Shown piece after piece: positions 15,538 to 23,960 of a stretch of DNA of 43,434 nucleotides (positions within the stretch are counted from its first letter, which is position 1; every line of letters begins with the position of its first letter). The notes below the pieces were generated by a model. The model had not been told where the DNA came from. It did not search any database and worked only from the letters and a program-made list of their open reading frames with translations. The translations under genes and the position numbers were made by a program. The stretch lies in NCBI RefSeq assembly GCF_004302915.1, contig NZ_QQBI01000027.1:1-43434 (forward strand), in the 5' to 3' direction. This DNA comes from Komagataeibacter xylinus (GTDB lineage Bacteria; Pseudomonadota; Alphaproteobacteria; Acetobacterales; Acetobacteraceae).

Positions 15538-17013
15538 TTACCCTATCGCAGGGAGCGGGGTATCGCGCCATTCATCGCCCCTGAGTTCGGGCGTGTCGAA
15601 CGCCACGAGGTTGGCGTAATGGGTTTCGCGGTCCTCCACGAACAGGGCGCGGGTTATGTGGCGCGCAAGACGCTCGGCCCCGTCGCTTATGGCGGGAATG
15701 TCGCCACTGACCTTGCCGTGCGACAGCGTGGCAGGGAAGCAGAAACAATGCACGTATTTCAGCCACGGGCACGAACCGGGCACTTTCTCCAAAAACTCGA
15801 ACCCCGGCCCGAGATCGGGCGAGGTTGCGAGTTCCGCGTTGACATGGCCCGAGGGCATGTCCTGCGCGGTGGGCGTGAAGCGGTCTTTCCACAGCCGGAC
15901 ATGCGGCGCCATGGCAGCAAGTTCGGGCCGACGGGACATATCCGAACAGAAGCCGGTGGCGGCGATGATGAAATCGGTCTCCATCACGCCGCGCGGCGTG
16001 TGCAGGCGCACGGCATTGCCTGCCATCTCAATCCGGTCGATGGGGCAGGACAGATGGAAGAACGCATTGGGGTGGCTGGACACCCGCAGCACGCTTGGCC
16101 GTGGCGGCGGGGTCTGGGCATCGAGCACCGTATCCATGAAGCGCCATTTCCACCCGTCGGGCAGGCCGACAAAGCCCTGCACCACGCCCATGCTGCCAAT
16201 ACCGGTGAATTTGTTGACGGCAGGCAGGGTTGCGCGCCGTATGACCATATCCACCCGCGCGGCCCCTGCCTCGAGCGCCGTGGCGGCATTATCCATGGCG
16301 GAAGCACCCGCGCCCACCACCACCACGCGGCGGTTCTTCAGGGCTTCGAAATCAATGGGGTCGGCTGAATGGCGCCAGTAATCACGCGGCAGGCCGGCAA
16401 TGACCGGCGGCACGTAGCTGCCGCCCAGCCCGTCACGCCCCGTGGCCAGTACCAGATGGCGGCACAGAAGGGTTTCGGTTACGCCATCCTGCACCACCGT
16501 CAGCGCCAGCACGCCATCAGGCGCGCGGGCCACATTGGTCAGGGTGACGCCATTGCGCACCGGCAGGTCAAGCACATGGCGCAGCCACTCCAGGTAGGCC
16601 ATCCATGCCTGGCGGGGGATCTTGTCCAGCCCATCCCACGCGACCGTGCCGAAACGCGCTTCGTACCAGGCGCGAAAGGTCAGGCTCGGCAGCCCCATGC
16701 ACGGGCCGGACAGCGTCTTGGGCGAGCGCAGCGTGGTCATGCGCGCATAGGTGACCCATGGCCCCTCCTCACCTGCGGGTGCCTGATCGAGCACGACATG
16801 ATTGAGCAGCCCGTAGCGCCTGAGGTAACCCGACGCCGTAAGCCCCGCCATGCCGCCGCCAATCACGACCACGTCGAGCACGTGCCGCCCGTCCACGCTG
16901 CGTTCGGGCACCCATGAGCGGGTGGGCAGGTCCAGCCAGGCCAGATCCTGCCGCACGCGGCTTTCCAGCCCTGCAAGACCGCCGGGAATTTCGGGTGGCT
17001 GTGAAAACGTCAT
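15538..17013 (-). CDS. flavin-containing monooxygenase-like FAD/NAD(P)-binding oxidoreductase
   Basis: A 491-residue cytoplasmic flavoprotein. The FAD Rossmann motif DVVVIGGGMAGL has its glycines at 52, 53, 54 and 57; the NAD(P)H motif RRVVVVGAGASAMDNA is near 230-245; and the second FAD contact is DFIIAATGF near 365. The architecture fits class B monooxygenases or the wider lysine/ornithine N-hydroxylase and FMO-like group (N- or S-oxygenation or Baeyer-Villiger reactions). A canonical FMO fingerprint FxGxxxHxxxW is not evident, so it may be a distant member. It shares a locus with a LysR regulator and the TonB/ABC importer, suggesting that it oxidises the imported compound. A large near-perfect palindrome lies about 110-160 bp upstream. 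Confidence 0.82.
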   Translation of the reverse strand: MTFSQPPEIPGGLAGLESRVRQDLAWLDLPTRSWVPERSVDGRHVLDVVVIGGGMAGLTASGYLRRYGLLNHVVLDQAPAGEEGPWVTYARMTTLRSPKTLSGPCMGLPSLTFRAWYEARFGTVAWDGLDKIPRQAWMAYLEWLRHVLDLPVRNGVTLTNVARAPDGVLALTVVQDGVTETLLCRHLVLATGRDGLGGSYVPPVIAGLPRDYWRHSADPIDFEALKNRRVVVVGAGASAMDNAATALEAGAARVDMVIRRATLPAVNKFTGIGSMGVVQGFVGLPDGWKWRFMDTVLDAQTPPPRPSVLRVSSHPNAFFHLSCPIDRIEMAGNAVRLHTPRGVMETDFIIAATGFCSDMSRRPELAAMAPHVRLWKDRFTPTAQDMPSGHVNAELATSPDLGPGFEFLEKVPGSCPWLKYVHCFCFPATLSHGKVSGDIPAISDGAERLARHITRALFVEDRETHYANLVAFDTPELRGDEWRDTPLPAIG

Positions 17014-17121
17014 TGATCGTGGTTCCTAAAACACTGCGCTGGCCGGGCCTCAGCCCATGGCGGAGAGAGCCAATGATGCTGGTGGCGAACGTAAAAATTC
17101 CTTCCGCATAGATCAAGACAA

Positions 17122-17172
17122 ATCATGCATGTTATGCGTTAAATAATATATTTATTGCATAAAATGCATGAT
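17122..17172. promoter_or_regulatory. long near-perfect palindrome, candidate operator
   Basis: ATCATGCATGTTATGC (17122-17137) and GCATAAAATGCATGAT (17157-17172) are inverted repeats with one mismatch in 16, around a 19-bp AT-only core save one G. It sits upstream of the monooxygenase gene and has no T-run on either side, so an operator is likelier than a terminator. The LysR protein, or a metal-responsive repressor given the nickel permease gene beyond it, could bind here; both are inference. Confidence 0.5.
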
Positions 17173-17207
17173 GAATGACCGCATGTATCGTCTGGCATGA
17201 AAAGGCC

Positions 17208-17280
17208 GATCAAGGTTTCGTGGTGAAGATTTTTTCCACAAACCGCAGGAAACACCGCTTTTTTTCAAAAAAGGCATTCC
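17208..17280 (+). repeat. dispersed palindromic intergenic repeat, degenerate copy 3
   Basis: GTGGTGAAGATTTTTTCC then AACACCGC, a T-run and CAAAAAAGGCATTCC follow the order of the copy at 14373-14457, with mutated hairpin arms. It lies just downstream of the nickel permease stop (17297) and may still terminate that operon. Confidence 0.55.
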
Positions 17281-17296
17281 GGTCCGCTCGCCCCTG

Positions 17297-18262
17297 TCAG
17301 GTCGGGGATACACGATCGGCCTGCCTGCGGCTGACCACGACAGCACCGCCCCACAACGCCAGGAAAACCAGCACGATGCCCGCACCGAGCGCGGCCAGAT
17401 GGTTGCCAGCCGCCACCAGGCCGCGCATGAGCAGGCTGCCGCCCATGGCCCCCATCTGCGGCCCCATTTCAATCATGCCGATGCCCACTGCCGCCACAAG
17501 GGAGACAAGGCTGATGCCCAGATCATAGGCCACGCGCCTGCGGCCCGAGCGCATGCCCCAGCCATAGGCACGGCACATCAGCAGGGTGTCGAGCGTATCA
17601 ACCAGCGCCATGCCCGCCGTAAAAAGCAGCGGGAACGCCATGACCCCCACGAGACCCAGCCCATGATGGGCCTGAACCGCCGCCATGCCCAGCAGGCCGA
17701 TTTCACTTGCGGTGTCAAACCCCAGCCCGAACAGGAAACCGAGCGGGTACATCTGCCAGCTCCGGCCAATCCACCGCCCTGCCTGCCCGGACAGAAAGCC
17801 TGCGGGGCACGCGGGCAACGGGGCGGGCTGGCGCAGGGCCCGCCACTGGCGCACGGCCATGCGGGCATTGGTCAGGACCGCCACAAGCATGAAACCTGCC
17901 GAGACCAGCGTGCCGAAGCCGCCGCCCACCGGATGCCACCGCTCCAGCCAGCCCAGGGCGGGCAGTTCCACCAGCGCAAGGGTGGCGAGAACGACCACGG
18001 TGGAATGACCAAGCGAGAAGAACAGCCCCACCAGCAAAGGCGCGCCTCCCGCCTGCATGAGCCTGCGCGTCACCACGTCGATCGCCACGATATGATCGGC
18101 ATCAAGCCCGTGCCGCAGGCCAAATGCCCATGCCAGCCCGGCTGCGCCCAGCAGGACGGGCGCGCCCCCCAGCGCGGCGACCGCCCACGCCCATGCCACC
18201 ACGTTGGCCAGCAGCAGGGCGCATATGATGGCGCACGTTCCATGCCGGGCATGCGTGAACAT
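17297..18262 (-). CDS. NiCoT-family nickel/cobalt permease
   Basis: A 321-residue inner-membrane protein of the HoxN/NixA/NicT family. The signature helix RHGLDADHIVAID gives His51, Asp56 and His57 (HX4DH). Further family motifs are FFSLGHSTVVV, LGFLFGLGFDTASEI and GMALVDTLDTLLM. About eight membrane segments are seen. It imports Ni(II), possibly also Co(II). It starts 23 nt after urtE on the same strand, so it is the last gene of the urea-importer operon, and the urease operon is close by. The sensible role is to supply nickel for urease. Confidence 0.93.
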   Translation of the reverse strand: MFTHARHGTCAIICALLLANVVAWAWAVAALGGAPVLLGAAGLAWAFGLRHGLDADHIVAIDVVTRRLMQAGGAPLLVGLFFSLGHSTVVVLATLALVELPALGWLERWHPVGGGFGTLVSAGFMLVAVLTNARMAVRQWRALRQPAPLPACPAGFLSGQAGRWIGRSWQMYPLGFLFGLGFDTASEIGLLGMAAVQAHHGLGLVGVMAFPLLFTAGMALVDTLDTLLMCRAYGWGMRSGRRRVAYDLGISLVSLVAAVGIGMIEMGPQMGAMGGSLLMRGLVAAGNHLAALGAGIVLVFLALWGGAVVVSRRQADRVSPT

Positions 18263-18285
18263 GTCGATTTCCTTGCGCCCGCCGG

Positions 18286-18981
18286 TCAGATGGTGATGTA
18301 GGCGCGCACATCCTCCGCCACGAGGTCGCGGGCCTGGCCTGCCAGCACCACCTTGCCCCGGTCGAGCACGGCAATCGTGTCGGCCAGTTCGTAGGCAAAA
18401 TCGAAATACTGCTCCACGAGCACGATGGCCATGTCGCCCCGGTCGCGCAGCATGCCGATGATGGTGCCGATATCCTTGATGATGCTGGGCTGGATACCCT
18501 CGGTCGGTTCATCAAGCACCAGCAGGCGCGGACGGATGACGAGCGCGCGCGCAATGGCAAGCTGCTGCTGCTGCCCGCCCGACAGGTCGCCGCCGCGCCG
18601 GTCGAGCATTTTTGCCAGCACGGGGAACAGGTCGAATATCTCATCAGGCACCCGGCGCTGGCCGCGTGGCAGCAGGCCGAAGCCGGTTTCAAGGTTTTCG
18701 CGCACGCTGAGCAGCGGAAAGATGTCGCGCCCCTGCGGCACGGTGGCGATGCCGCGGCGGGCGCGGTCATAGGCGGCGAGCCTGGTAATGTCCTCGCCTT
18801 CCCACGTGATCGTGCCGGCACTTGTGGCATGCATGCCGGTTATGGCGCGGATCAGGCTGGTCTTGCCCACGCCATTGCGCCCGAGCACGCAGGTTACCGC
18901 CCCTGCCCTTGCTGCGAGCGAAACGCCACGCAGGGCAATCGCCGCGCCATAATGCAGGTGCACGTCGTTAACCTCGAGCAT
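18286..18981 (-). CDS. urtE: urea ABC transporter ATPase UrtE
   Basis: A 231-residue LivF-type ATPase. It has Walker A GRNGVGKTS, signature LSGGQQQQLAIARAL and Walker B LLVLDEPTEGIQPSI, the last being characteristic of UrtE. It works with UrtD to power the UrtBC channel. It follows urtD after 35 nt and precedes the nickel permease by 23 nt. Confidence 0.95.
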   Translation of the reverse strand: MLEVNDVHLHYGAAIALRGVSLAARAGAVTCVLGRNGVGKTSLIRAITGMHATSAGTITWEGEDITRLAAYDRARRGIATVPQGRDIFPLLSVRENLETGFGLLPRGQRRVPDEIFDLFPVLAKMLDRRGGDLSGGQQQQLAIARALVIRPRLLVLDEPTEGIQPSIIKDIGTIIGMLRDRGDMAIVLVEQYFDFAYELADTIAVLDRGKVVLAGQARDLVAEDVRAYITI

Positions 18982-19016
18982 GCGCGTTGCCTCCCTTTAC
19001 GCCTGTGCGGCGCCCC

Positions 19017-19757
19017 TCAGCGCCCAAGATAGACCTCGATCACGCGCGGGTCGGCGCTGACCGCGTCCAGCGTGCCTTCGGCCAGCACGCTGCCTTCATG
19101 CAGCACCGTCACATCCACGCCCAGAGCGCGCACGAAATCCATGTCATGCTCCACCACCACCACGCTGCGGGTGCGGTTGATCTCGCGCAGCAGGTCGGCG
19201 GTGGCCATGGTCTCGGCATCGGTCATGCCCGCCACGGGCTCATCCACCAGCAGCAGGTCAGGCTCCTGGCCCATGAGCATGCCGATCTCGAGCCACTGTT
19301 TCTGCCCATGGCTCATGCCGCCAGCAGGCTGGTCGGCCATGGCCTCGAGCCGGGTCAGGTGCAGGAGGCGGTCGATCCGTTCGCGCTCGCCCGCGCTGCG
19401 GCGCGCCATGAGCACGGCAAAGGGCGCGCGCACGCCCTTGAGCGACAGCAGCAGGTTCTCGGTTACGCTCAGCGCCTCGAACACGGTGGGCTTCTGGAAC
19501 TTCCGGCCAATGCCCAGCCGGGCGATGGCGGGTTCATCAAGCCGGGTCAGGTCGCGGCCCTGAAAGCGCACGGTGCCGGTATCGGGGCGGGTCTTGCCGG
19601 TGATGATGTCCATCATCGTCGTCTTGCCCGCGCCATTGGGGCCGACGATGGCGCGCATCTCGCCCGGGCGCAGCGCAAGGCTGAGATTGTTGATGGCGCG
19701 AAAACCGTCAAACGTCACGCTCACATCGCGCATGTCGAGCAGCAGGTCATCGGTCAT
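19017..19757 (-). CDS. urtD: urea ABC transporter ATPase UrtD
   Basis: A 246-residue LivG-type ATPase: Walker A GPNGAGKTT, the unusual signature region PAGGMSHGQKQWLEIGM typical of UrtD, and Walker B LLLVDEPVAGMTDAE. Its ATG overlaps the urtC stop (ATGA). Confidence 0.95.
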   Translation of the reverse strand: MTDDLLLDMRDVSVTFDGFRAINNLSLALRPGEMRAIVGPNGAGKTTMMDIITGKTRPDTGTVRFQGRDLTRLDEPAIARLGIGRKFQKPTVFEALSVTENLLLSLKGVRAPFAVLMARRSAGERERIDRLLHLTRLEAMADQPAGGMSHGQKQWLEIGMLMGQEPDLLLVDEPVAGMTDAETMATADLLREINRTRSVVVVEHDMDFVRALGVDVTVLHEGSVLAEGTLDAVSADPRVIEVYLGR

Positions 19758-20893
19758 GCCTCGTCTCCCTGCGTGTCCGCCACTTCCGGGGTCACTTCCT
19801 CAGGTGGCGGTTTACGGACATGCCGCCACAGCCCCATGAGCCCGTTGGGCAGGAACAAAGTGGTGCAGATGAACAGCAGGCCCAGCCCATACAGCCAGAA
19901 CTCCGGCAGCCACGCGGTGAACAGCGTCTTGCCCAGATTGACCAGTATGGCCCCCAGCACTGCCCCGCACAGCGTGCCACGACCGCCCACCGCCACCCAG
20001 ATCACGGATTCAATCGAATTGGCGGGCGCGAACTCACCGGGGTTGATGATGCCAACCTGCGTGACATAAAGCGCGCCACCCAGGCCTGCGATCATGGCCG
20101 AGAATACCCACACCAGCAGCTTGGCCTGCTCGGGGCGGTAACCCAGGAAACGGGTGCGGCTTTCGGCATCGCGCACGGCCACCAGCAGGTTGCCAAAACG
20201 GCTGCCCACCACAAAACGTGCGGCGAGCAGGCTTGCGGCCAGCAGCACGCCGGTCACCACCAGCAGCACCGCGCGGGTCAGCGGCGCATGCAGGTCGGCG
20301 CCAAGGATGTCCTTGAAGTCGGTCAGGCCGTTATTGCCGCCAAAGCCCAGCCCATTCTGGAAAAACGCCAGCATGAGCGCATAGGTCAGCGCCTGCGTGA
20401 TGATGGACAGATACACCCCGGATACGCGCGAGCGGAAGGCAAGCCAGCCAAACACCCCGGCCAGCAGCCCCGGCACCGCCACCACCAGCACGGCGGCCCA
20501 CGCAAAATGCTCCGAGCCCCACCAGTACCACGGCAGGCTTTTCCATGAGAGGAAGATCATGAAATCCGGCAGTTCGGCATTGCCATAAACGCCGCGCGCC
20601 CCGATCTCGCGCATGAGGTACATGCCCATGGCATACCCCCCCAACGCGAAGAACGCGGCATGACCCAGCGTAAGAATGCCCGCAAAGCCCCATACCAGAT
20701 CCACCGCCAGTGCCAGCATGGCATAGGACAGGTATTTACCCGCAAGCGACACCACGAAGGCGGAGGCATGCAGCGGATTGCCCTCGGGCAGCAGGCTGGC
20801 TGCGGCAAGGCCGCCTGCCGCCACCATAACGGCCACCGCCATCCAGATCACGCCACGCAGGGAGCGCTGGGCATGGGTTGAGAACGGGTTCAT
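19754..20893 (-). CDS. urtC: urea ABC transporter permease UrtC
   Basis: A 379-residue LivM-type permease with about 9-10 membrane helices. The conserved LVWGFAGILTLGHAAFFALGGYAMGMYLM and GRGTLCGAVLGAILVNLGKT are visible. The C-terminus is hydrophilic (KPPPEEVTPEVADTQGDEA). Its start overlaps the urtB stop and its stop overlaps the urtD start, so the subunits are coupled. Confidence 0.95.
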   Translation of the reverse strand: MNPFSTHAQRSLRGVIWMAVAVMVAAGGLAAASLLPEGNPLHASAFVVSLAGKYLSYAMLALAVDLVWGFAGILTLGHAAFFALGGYAMGMYLMREIGARGVYGNAELPDFMIFLSWKSLPWYWWGSEHFAWAAVLVVAVPGLLAGVFGWLAFRSRVSGVYLSIITQALTYALMLAFFQNGLGFGGNNGLTDFKDILGADLHAPLTRAVLLVVTGVLLAASLLAARFVVGSRFGNLLVAVRDAESRTRFLGYRPEQAKLLVWVFSAMIAGLGGALYVTQVGIINPGEFAPANSIESVIWVAVGGRGTLCGAVLGAILVNLGKTLFTAWLPEFWLYGLGLLFICTTLFLPNGLMGLWRHVRKPPPEEVTPEVADTQGDEA

Positions 20894-22494
20894 GATTCAA
20901 CTCCCCGCCCGCGTACGGGAAACATGCCGCGCGGATGGCGCTGGATATAGAGAATGACCAGCACGAGAATGGCGATCTTGGCCGAGACCGCGCCAATGGT
21001 CGGCTCCAGCACCTTGCCGCCCATGCCCAGCGCCAGGGCCGCCGCCAGCGTACCCCACAGGTTGCCGACCCCGCCAAACACCACCACCATGAAGCTGTCG
21101 ATGATGTAGGACTGCCCGAGGTTGGGGCTGACATTATCAATCTGGCTGACCGCAACGCCCGCAAGCCCCGCAAGCCCTGCCCCCAGCCCGAAGGCCAGCG
21201 CATCGACCCGTGGGGTGCGGATGCCCATCAGCGCCGCCATGCGGCGGTTCTGGGTGACCGCGCGCATCTGCAACCCAAGCGGCGTGCGCCGCAGCACCAG
21301 CATCAGCCCGCCCAGCACCAGGCCAGCAAAGACAAGGATGGCCAGCCGGTTGAGCGTGATGTCCATGCCGCCCACCGCAACCGAGCCGGAAAGCCAGCCC
21401 GGCGTCTGCACCGCGATGTTGGTCGGCCCGAAAATAGAACGCACCGCCTGCTGCAAGATGAGCGAAAGCCCCCATGTGGCCAGAAGCGTTTCAAGCGGGC
21501 GGCCATACAGGAAGCGGATCAGCCCGCGCTCGATCAAGATGCCAAGCGCCCCGCACACCACGAACGCCACCGGAATGGCCACGAGAATGGCCACCGGCTC
21601 CAGCGCGGGCACACTCGCGCGGATGGCCTGCTGCACCATCCACGTCACATAGGCGCCAATCATCATCATCTCGCCATGGGCCATGTTGATCACGCCCATC
21701 ACGCCAAAGGTAATGGCGAGCCCCGTGGCCGCAAGCAGCAGCACCGAGCCGTAGCTCAGGCCATAAAAGGCATTCTGCGCAACGCCCCAGGCACGCAGGT
21801 GCCAGTCGATGCGGGATACGGCGGCCTGTGCCTCACGGCGCACTGCTGGCGCTTCCGCATCCGACCCGGCAACACCGGCGAGGATGCCACGCGCCTGGGC
21901 GCCACCAACCGCGCCGAGCGCGCGCACCGCCTCAAGCCGGGAGGCAAGCGCATCGGGGGCGGGAGGCTGGCCAAGAATGGTCGCGGCCCGCACCTCGGCC
22001 AGCCGGGTGCGCACGGCGGCATCCTTTTCCACCGCAAGGGCATGCTCCACAACCGGCAGCATGGCCGGGTCGTGGCGGGCGTAAAGCGCGTCGGCGGCCC
22101 TGAGCCGCGTTGCGGGCTGGGGCGCGAGCAGGTCCCTGCCGGCCTGCACGCCCGCGAGTGCCGTGCGGATGCGGTTGTTCAGGCGGATCGGCTTCAGCCC
22201 CTCCGGCACGGACACCTGGGGCTGGCCCGTGCGGGCCTCCACGTAGTTTTCGCCGTGGCGGATATACACGCTGCCATCAGGAGCTGCGAACAGGCTCCGC
22301 TCGCCCAGCGCCTGCAACGCAGCCCCGGCCTGCGGGTCATCTGACGTGGCAAGGGTGGAAATGGCCGCCGTGACCACCCCGAATTGCGGGCTGGCCAGGT
22401 CGGCAAAGGCGTCTGCCCGCGCACTGTGGCCCGGCAGCAGCATTGCCCCGAGCCACAGCGCCGCCAGCAGGCAGGTCGTGCGCGCCTTACGCAT
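20890..22494 (-). CDS. urtB: urea ABC transporter permease UrtB
   Basis: A 534-residue LivH-type permease. A signal-like segment (MRKARTTCLLAALWLGAMLLPGHSARA) and a roughly 200-residue extracytoplasmic region of HEAT-like helices precede the membrane domain, as usual in UrtB. The permease core includes SYGSVLLLAATGLAITFGVMGVINMAHGEMMMIGAYVTW and FVVCGALGILIERGLIRFLYGRPLETLLATWGLSL-type segments. The ATG at 22494 is chosen over 22545: it gives the signal peptide and overlaps the urtA stop by only 8 nt. Confidence 0.94.
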   Translation of the reverse strand: MRKARTTCLLAALWLGAMLLPGHSARADAFADLASPQFGVVTAAISTLATSDDPQAGAALQALGERSLFAAPDGSVYIRHGENYVEARTGQPQVSVPEGLKPIRLNNRIRTALAGVQAGRDLLAPQPATRLRAADALYARHDPAMLPVVEHALAVEKDAAVRTRLAEVRAATILGQPPAPDALASRLEAVRALGAVGGAQARGILAGVAGSDAEAPAVRREAQAAVSRIDWHLRAWGVAQNAFYGLSYGSVLLLAATGLAITFGVMGVINMAHGEMMMIGAYVTWMVQQAIRASVPALEPVAILVAIPVAFVVCGALGILIERGLIRFLYGRPLETLLATWGLSLILQQAVRSIFGPTNIAVQTPGWLSGSVAVGGMDITLNRLAILVFAGLVLGGLMLVLRRTPLGLQMRAVTQNRRMAALMGIRTPRVDALAFGLGAGLAGLAGVAVSQIDNVSPNLGQSYIIDSFMVVVFGGVGNLWGTLAAALALGMGGKVLEPTIGAVSAKIAILVLVILYIQRHPRGMFPVRGRGVES

Positions 22495-23827
22495 GCCTGT
22501 GCCCGAGGCACGCCTTGGTAACGGTGTTGTAGTTGCCGCAGGCAATGGGCTTGCGCCAGTCGCCGATCAGGTCTTTCGTTTCCGGCACCCACGGCGACCA
22601 GGCCTGCCCGGGCACGAGTGCCGGGGTCTTCCACACCACCGAGAACTGCCCGTCATCCTGTATCTCGCCAATATAGACCGGCTTGGTCAGGTGGTGGTCG
22701 GGCAGCATCTCGGCCACGCCGCCGGTCAGGTTGGGCTGGCGGATGCCGATCATGGCGTCAATCACCTTGTCATGATCGGTGGTACCCGCTTTGGTCACCG
22801 CCTGCACCCACATGTTGAAGCCGATGTAATGCGCCTCCATCGGGTCGTTGGTGGTGCGCTTGGGGTTTTTGGTGAATTCGTGCCACTGCTTGATGAAGGC
22901 GGTATTGGCCGGGGTGTCGATGCTCTCGAAGTAGTTCCACGCGGCAAGCTGGCCCACCAGCGGGGCGGTGTCCATGCCGGCCAGTTCCTCTTCGCCCACG
23001 CTGAAGGCCATGACCGGGATGTCGGTGGCTGAAATGCCCTGATTGCCCAGCTCCTTGTAGAACGGCACGTTGGCATCGCCATTGATGGTCGAGACTACCG
23101 CAGTCTTCTTGCCCGCCGAGCCGAAAGCCTTGATCTGCGAGACGATGGTCTGCCAGTCCGACTGCCCGAACGGCGTGTAGTTGACCATGATGTCGGCTTC
23201 CGCGATGCCCTTGGCCTTGAGGTAATTGGCCAGGATCTGGTTGGTCGTGCGCGGATAGACGTAATCCGTGCCCACCAGCGCGAAACGCTTCGCCCCGCCG
23301 CCATCCTCGCTCAGCAGGTAGTCCACCGCCGGTATGGCCTGCTGGTTGGGGGCCGCACCCGTATAGAAGATGTTGCGGCTGCACTCCTGGCCTTCGTACT
23401 GCACGGGATAGAACAGGATGCCGTTGAGTTCCTCGAACACCGGCAGCACCGATTTGCGTGAAACGCTGGTCCAGCAGCCAAATACGGCCGATGCCTTGTC
23501 CACCGACAGGAGCTGGCGCGCCTTCTCGGCAAAGAGCGGCCAGTTCGAGGCGGGATCCACCACCACCGCTTCAAGCGGGCGGCCAAGCAGGCCGCCCTTG
23601 CGGTTCTGCTCGGCAATGAGCATCAGCATGACATCCTTGAGCGTGGTCTCGCTGATCGCCATCGTGCCGGACAGCGAATGCAGGATGCCAACCTTGATCG
23701 GTTCGCCCGTGGGCGCTGCCGCCCGCGCCGGCGCCGTGCGCCACATGCCCCCCACAGCAGCCGCCGAGGAGGCAAGGGCAAGACGTCCGAACGCGCGACG
23801 GGAAAGGTGAGGCAGTGTGACAGGCAT
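22487..23827 (-). CDS. urtA: urea ABC transporter substrate-binding protein UrtA
   Basis: A 446-residue periplasmic binding protein. The N-terminus MPVTLPHLSRRAFGRLALASS is a twin-arginine (Tat) signal, cleaved probably near ARAAAPTG. The mature domain IKVGILHSLSGTMAISETTLKDVMLMLI and SVFGCWTSVSRKSVLPVFEELNGILFYPVQYEGQE-type segments identify UrtA. The start at 23827 is chosen because it places the Tat motif directly at the N-terminus and has AAAGGA upstream. It is the first gene of urtABCDE plus the nickel permease. A palindrome lies 56 nt upstream in the gap shared with the divergent kinase gene. Confidence 0.95.
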   Translation of the reverse strand: MPVTLPHLSRRAFGRLALASSAAAVGGMWRTAPARAAAPTGEPIKVGILHSLSGTMAISETTLKDVMLMLIAEQNRKGGLLGRPLEAVVVDPASNWPLFAEKARQLLSVDKASAVFGCWTSVSRKSVLPVFEELNGILFYPVQYEGQECSRNIFYTGAAPNQQAIPAVDYLLSEDGGGAKRFALVGTDYVYPRTTNQILANYLKAKGIAEADIMVNYTPFGQSDWQTIVSQIKAFGSAGKKTAVVSTINGDANVPFYKELGNQGISATDIPVMAFSVGEEELAGMDTAPLVGQLAAWNYFESIDTPANTAFIKQWHEFTKNPKRTTNDPMEAHYIGFNMWVQAVTKAGTTDHDKVIDAMIGIRQPNLTGGVAEMLPDHHLTKPVYIGEIQDDGQFSVVWKTPALVPGQAWSPWVPETKDLIGDWRKPIACGNYNTVTKACLGHRHA

Positions 23828-23882
23828 GATGAATGGTCCTTTTGCTGCTGCCTGCATTGTCGGCGTACACAAAAGCGCTTCC

Positions 23883-23902
23883 CATACGCATTCCTGCGTA
23901 TG
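23883..23902. promoter_or_regulatory. perfect 8-4-8 palindrome between urtA and the sensor kinase
   Basis: CATACGCA-TTCC-TGCGTATG is a perfect inverted repeat in the 133-bp gap between the divergent urtA and kinase genes. Its size and spacing fit a dimeric response regulator of the NarL/LuxR class, the type encoded at 27275-28168. TACGCA-like half-sites recur upstream of the porin and of ureD. Confidence 0.6.
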
Positions 23903-23960
23903 TCCATCACGGGCATTCCGTTACGATTATGCACGCTGCCACCCGTAACACCCGAAAGCC

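Noticed and set aside
20935-22344. A 469-codon plus-strand frame across urtB
   Set aside because: Composition (Gln, His, Arg, Gly) is that of an antisense shadow; urtB is unambiguous on the other strand.
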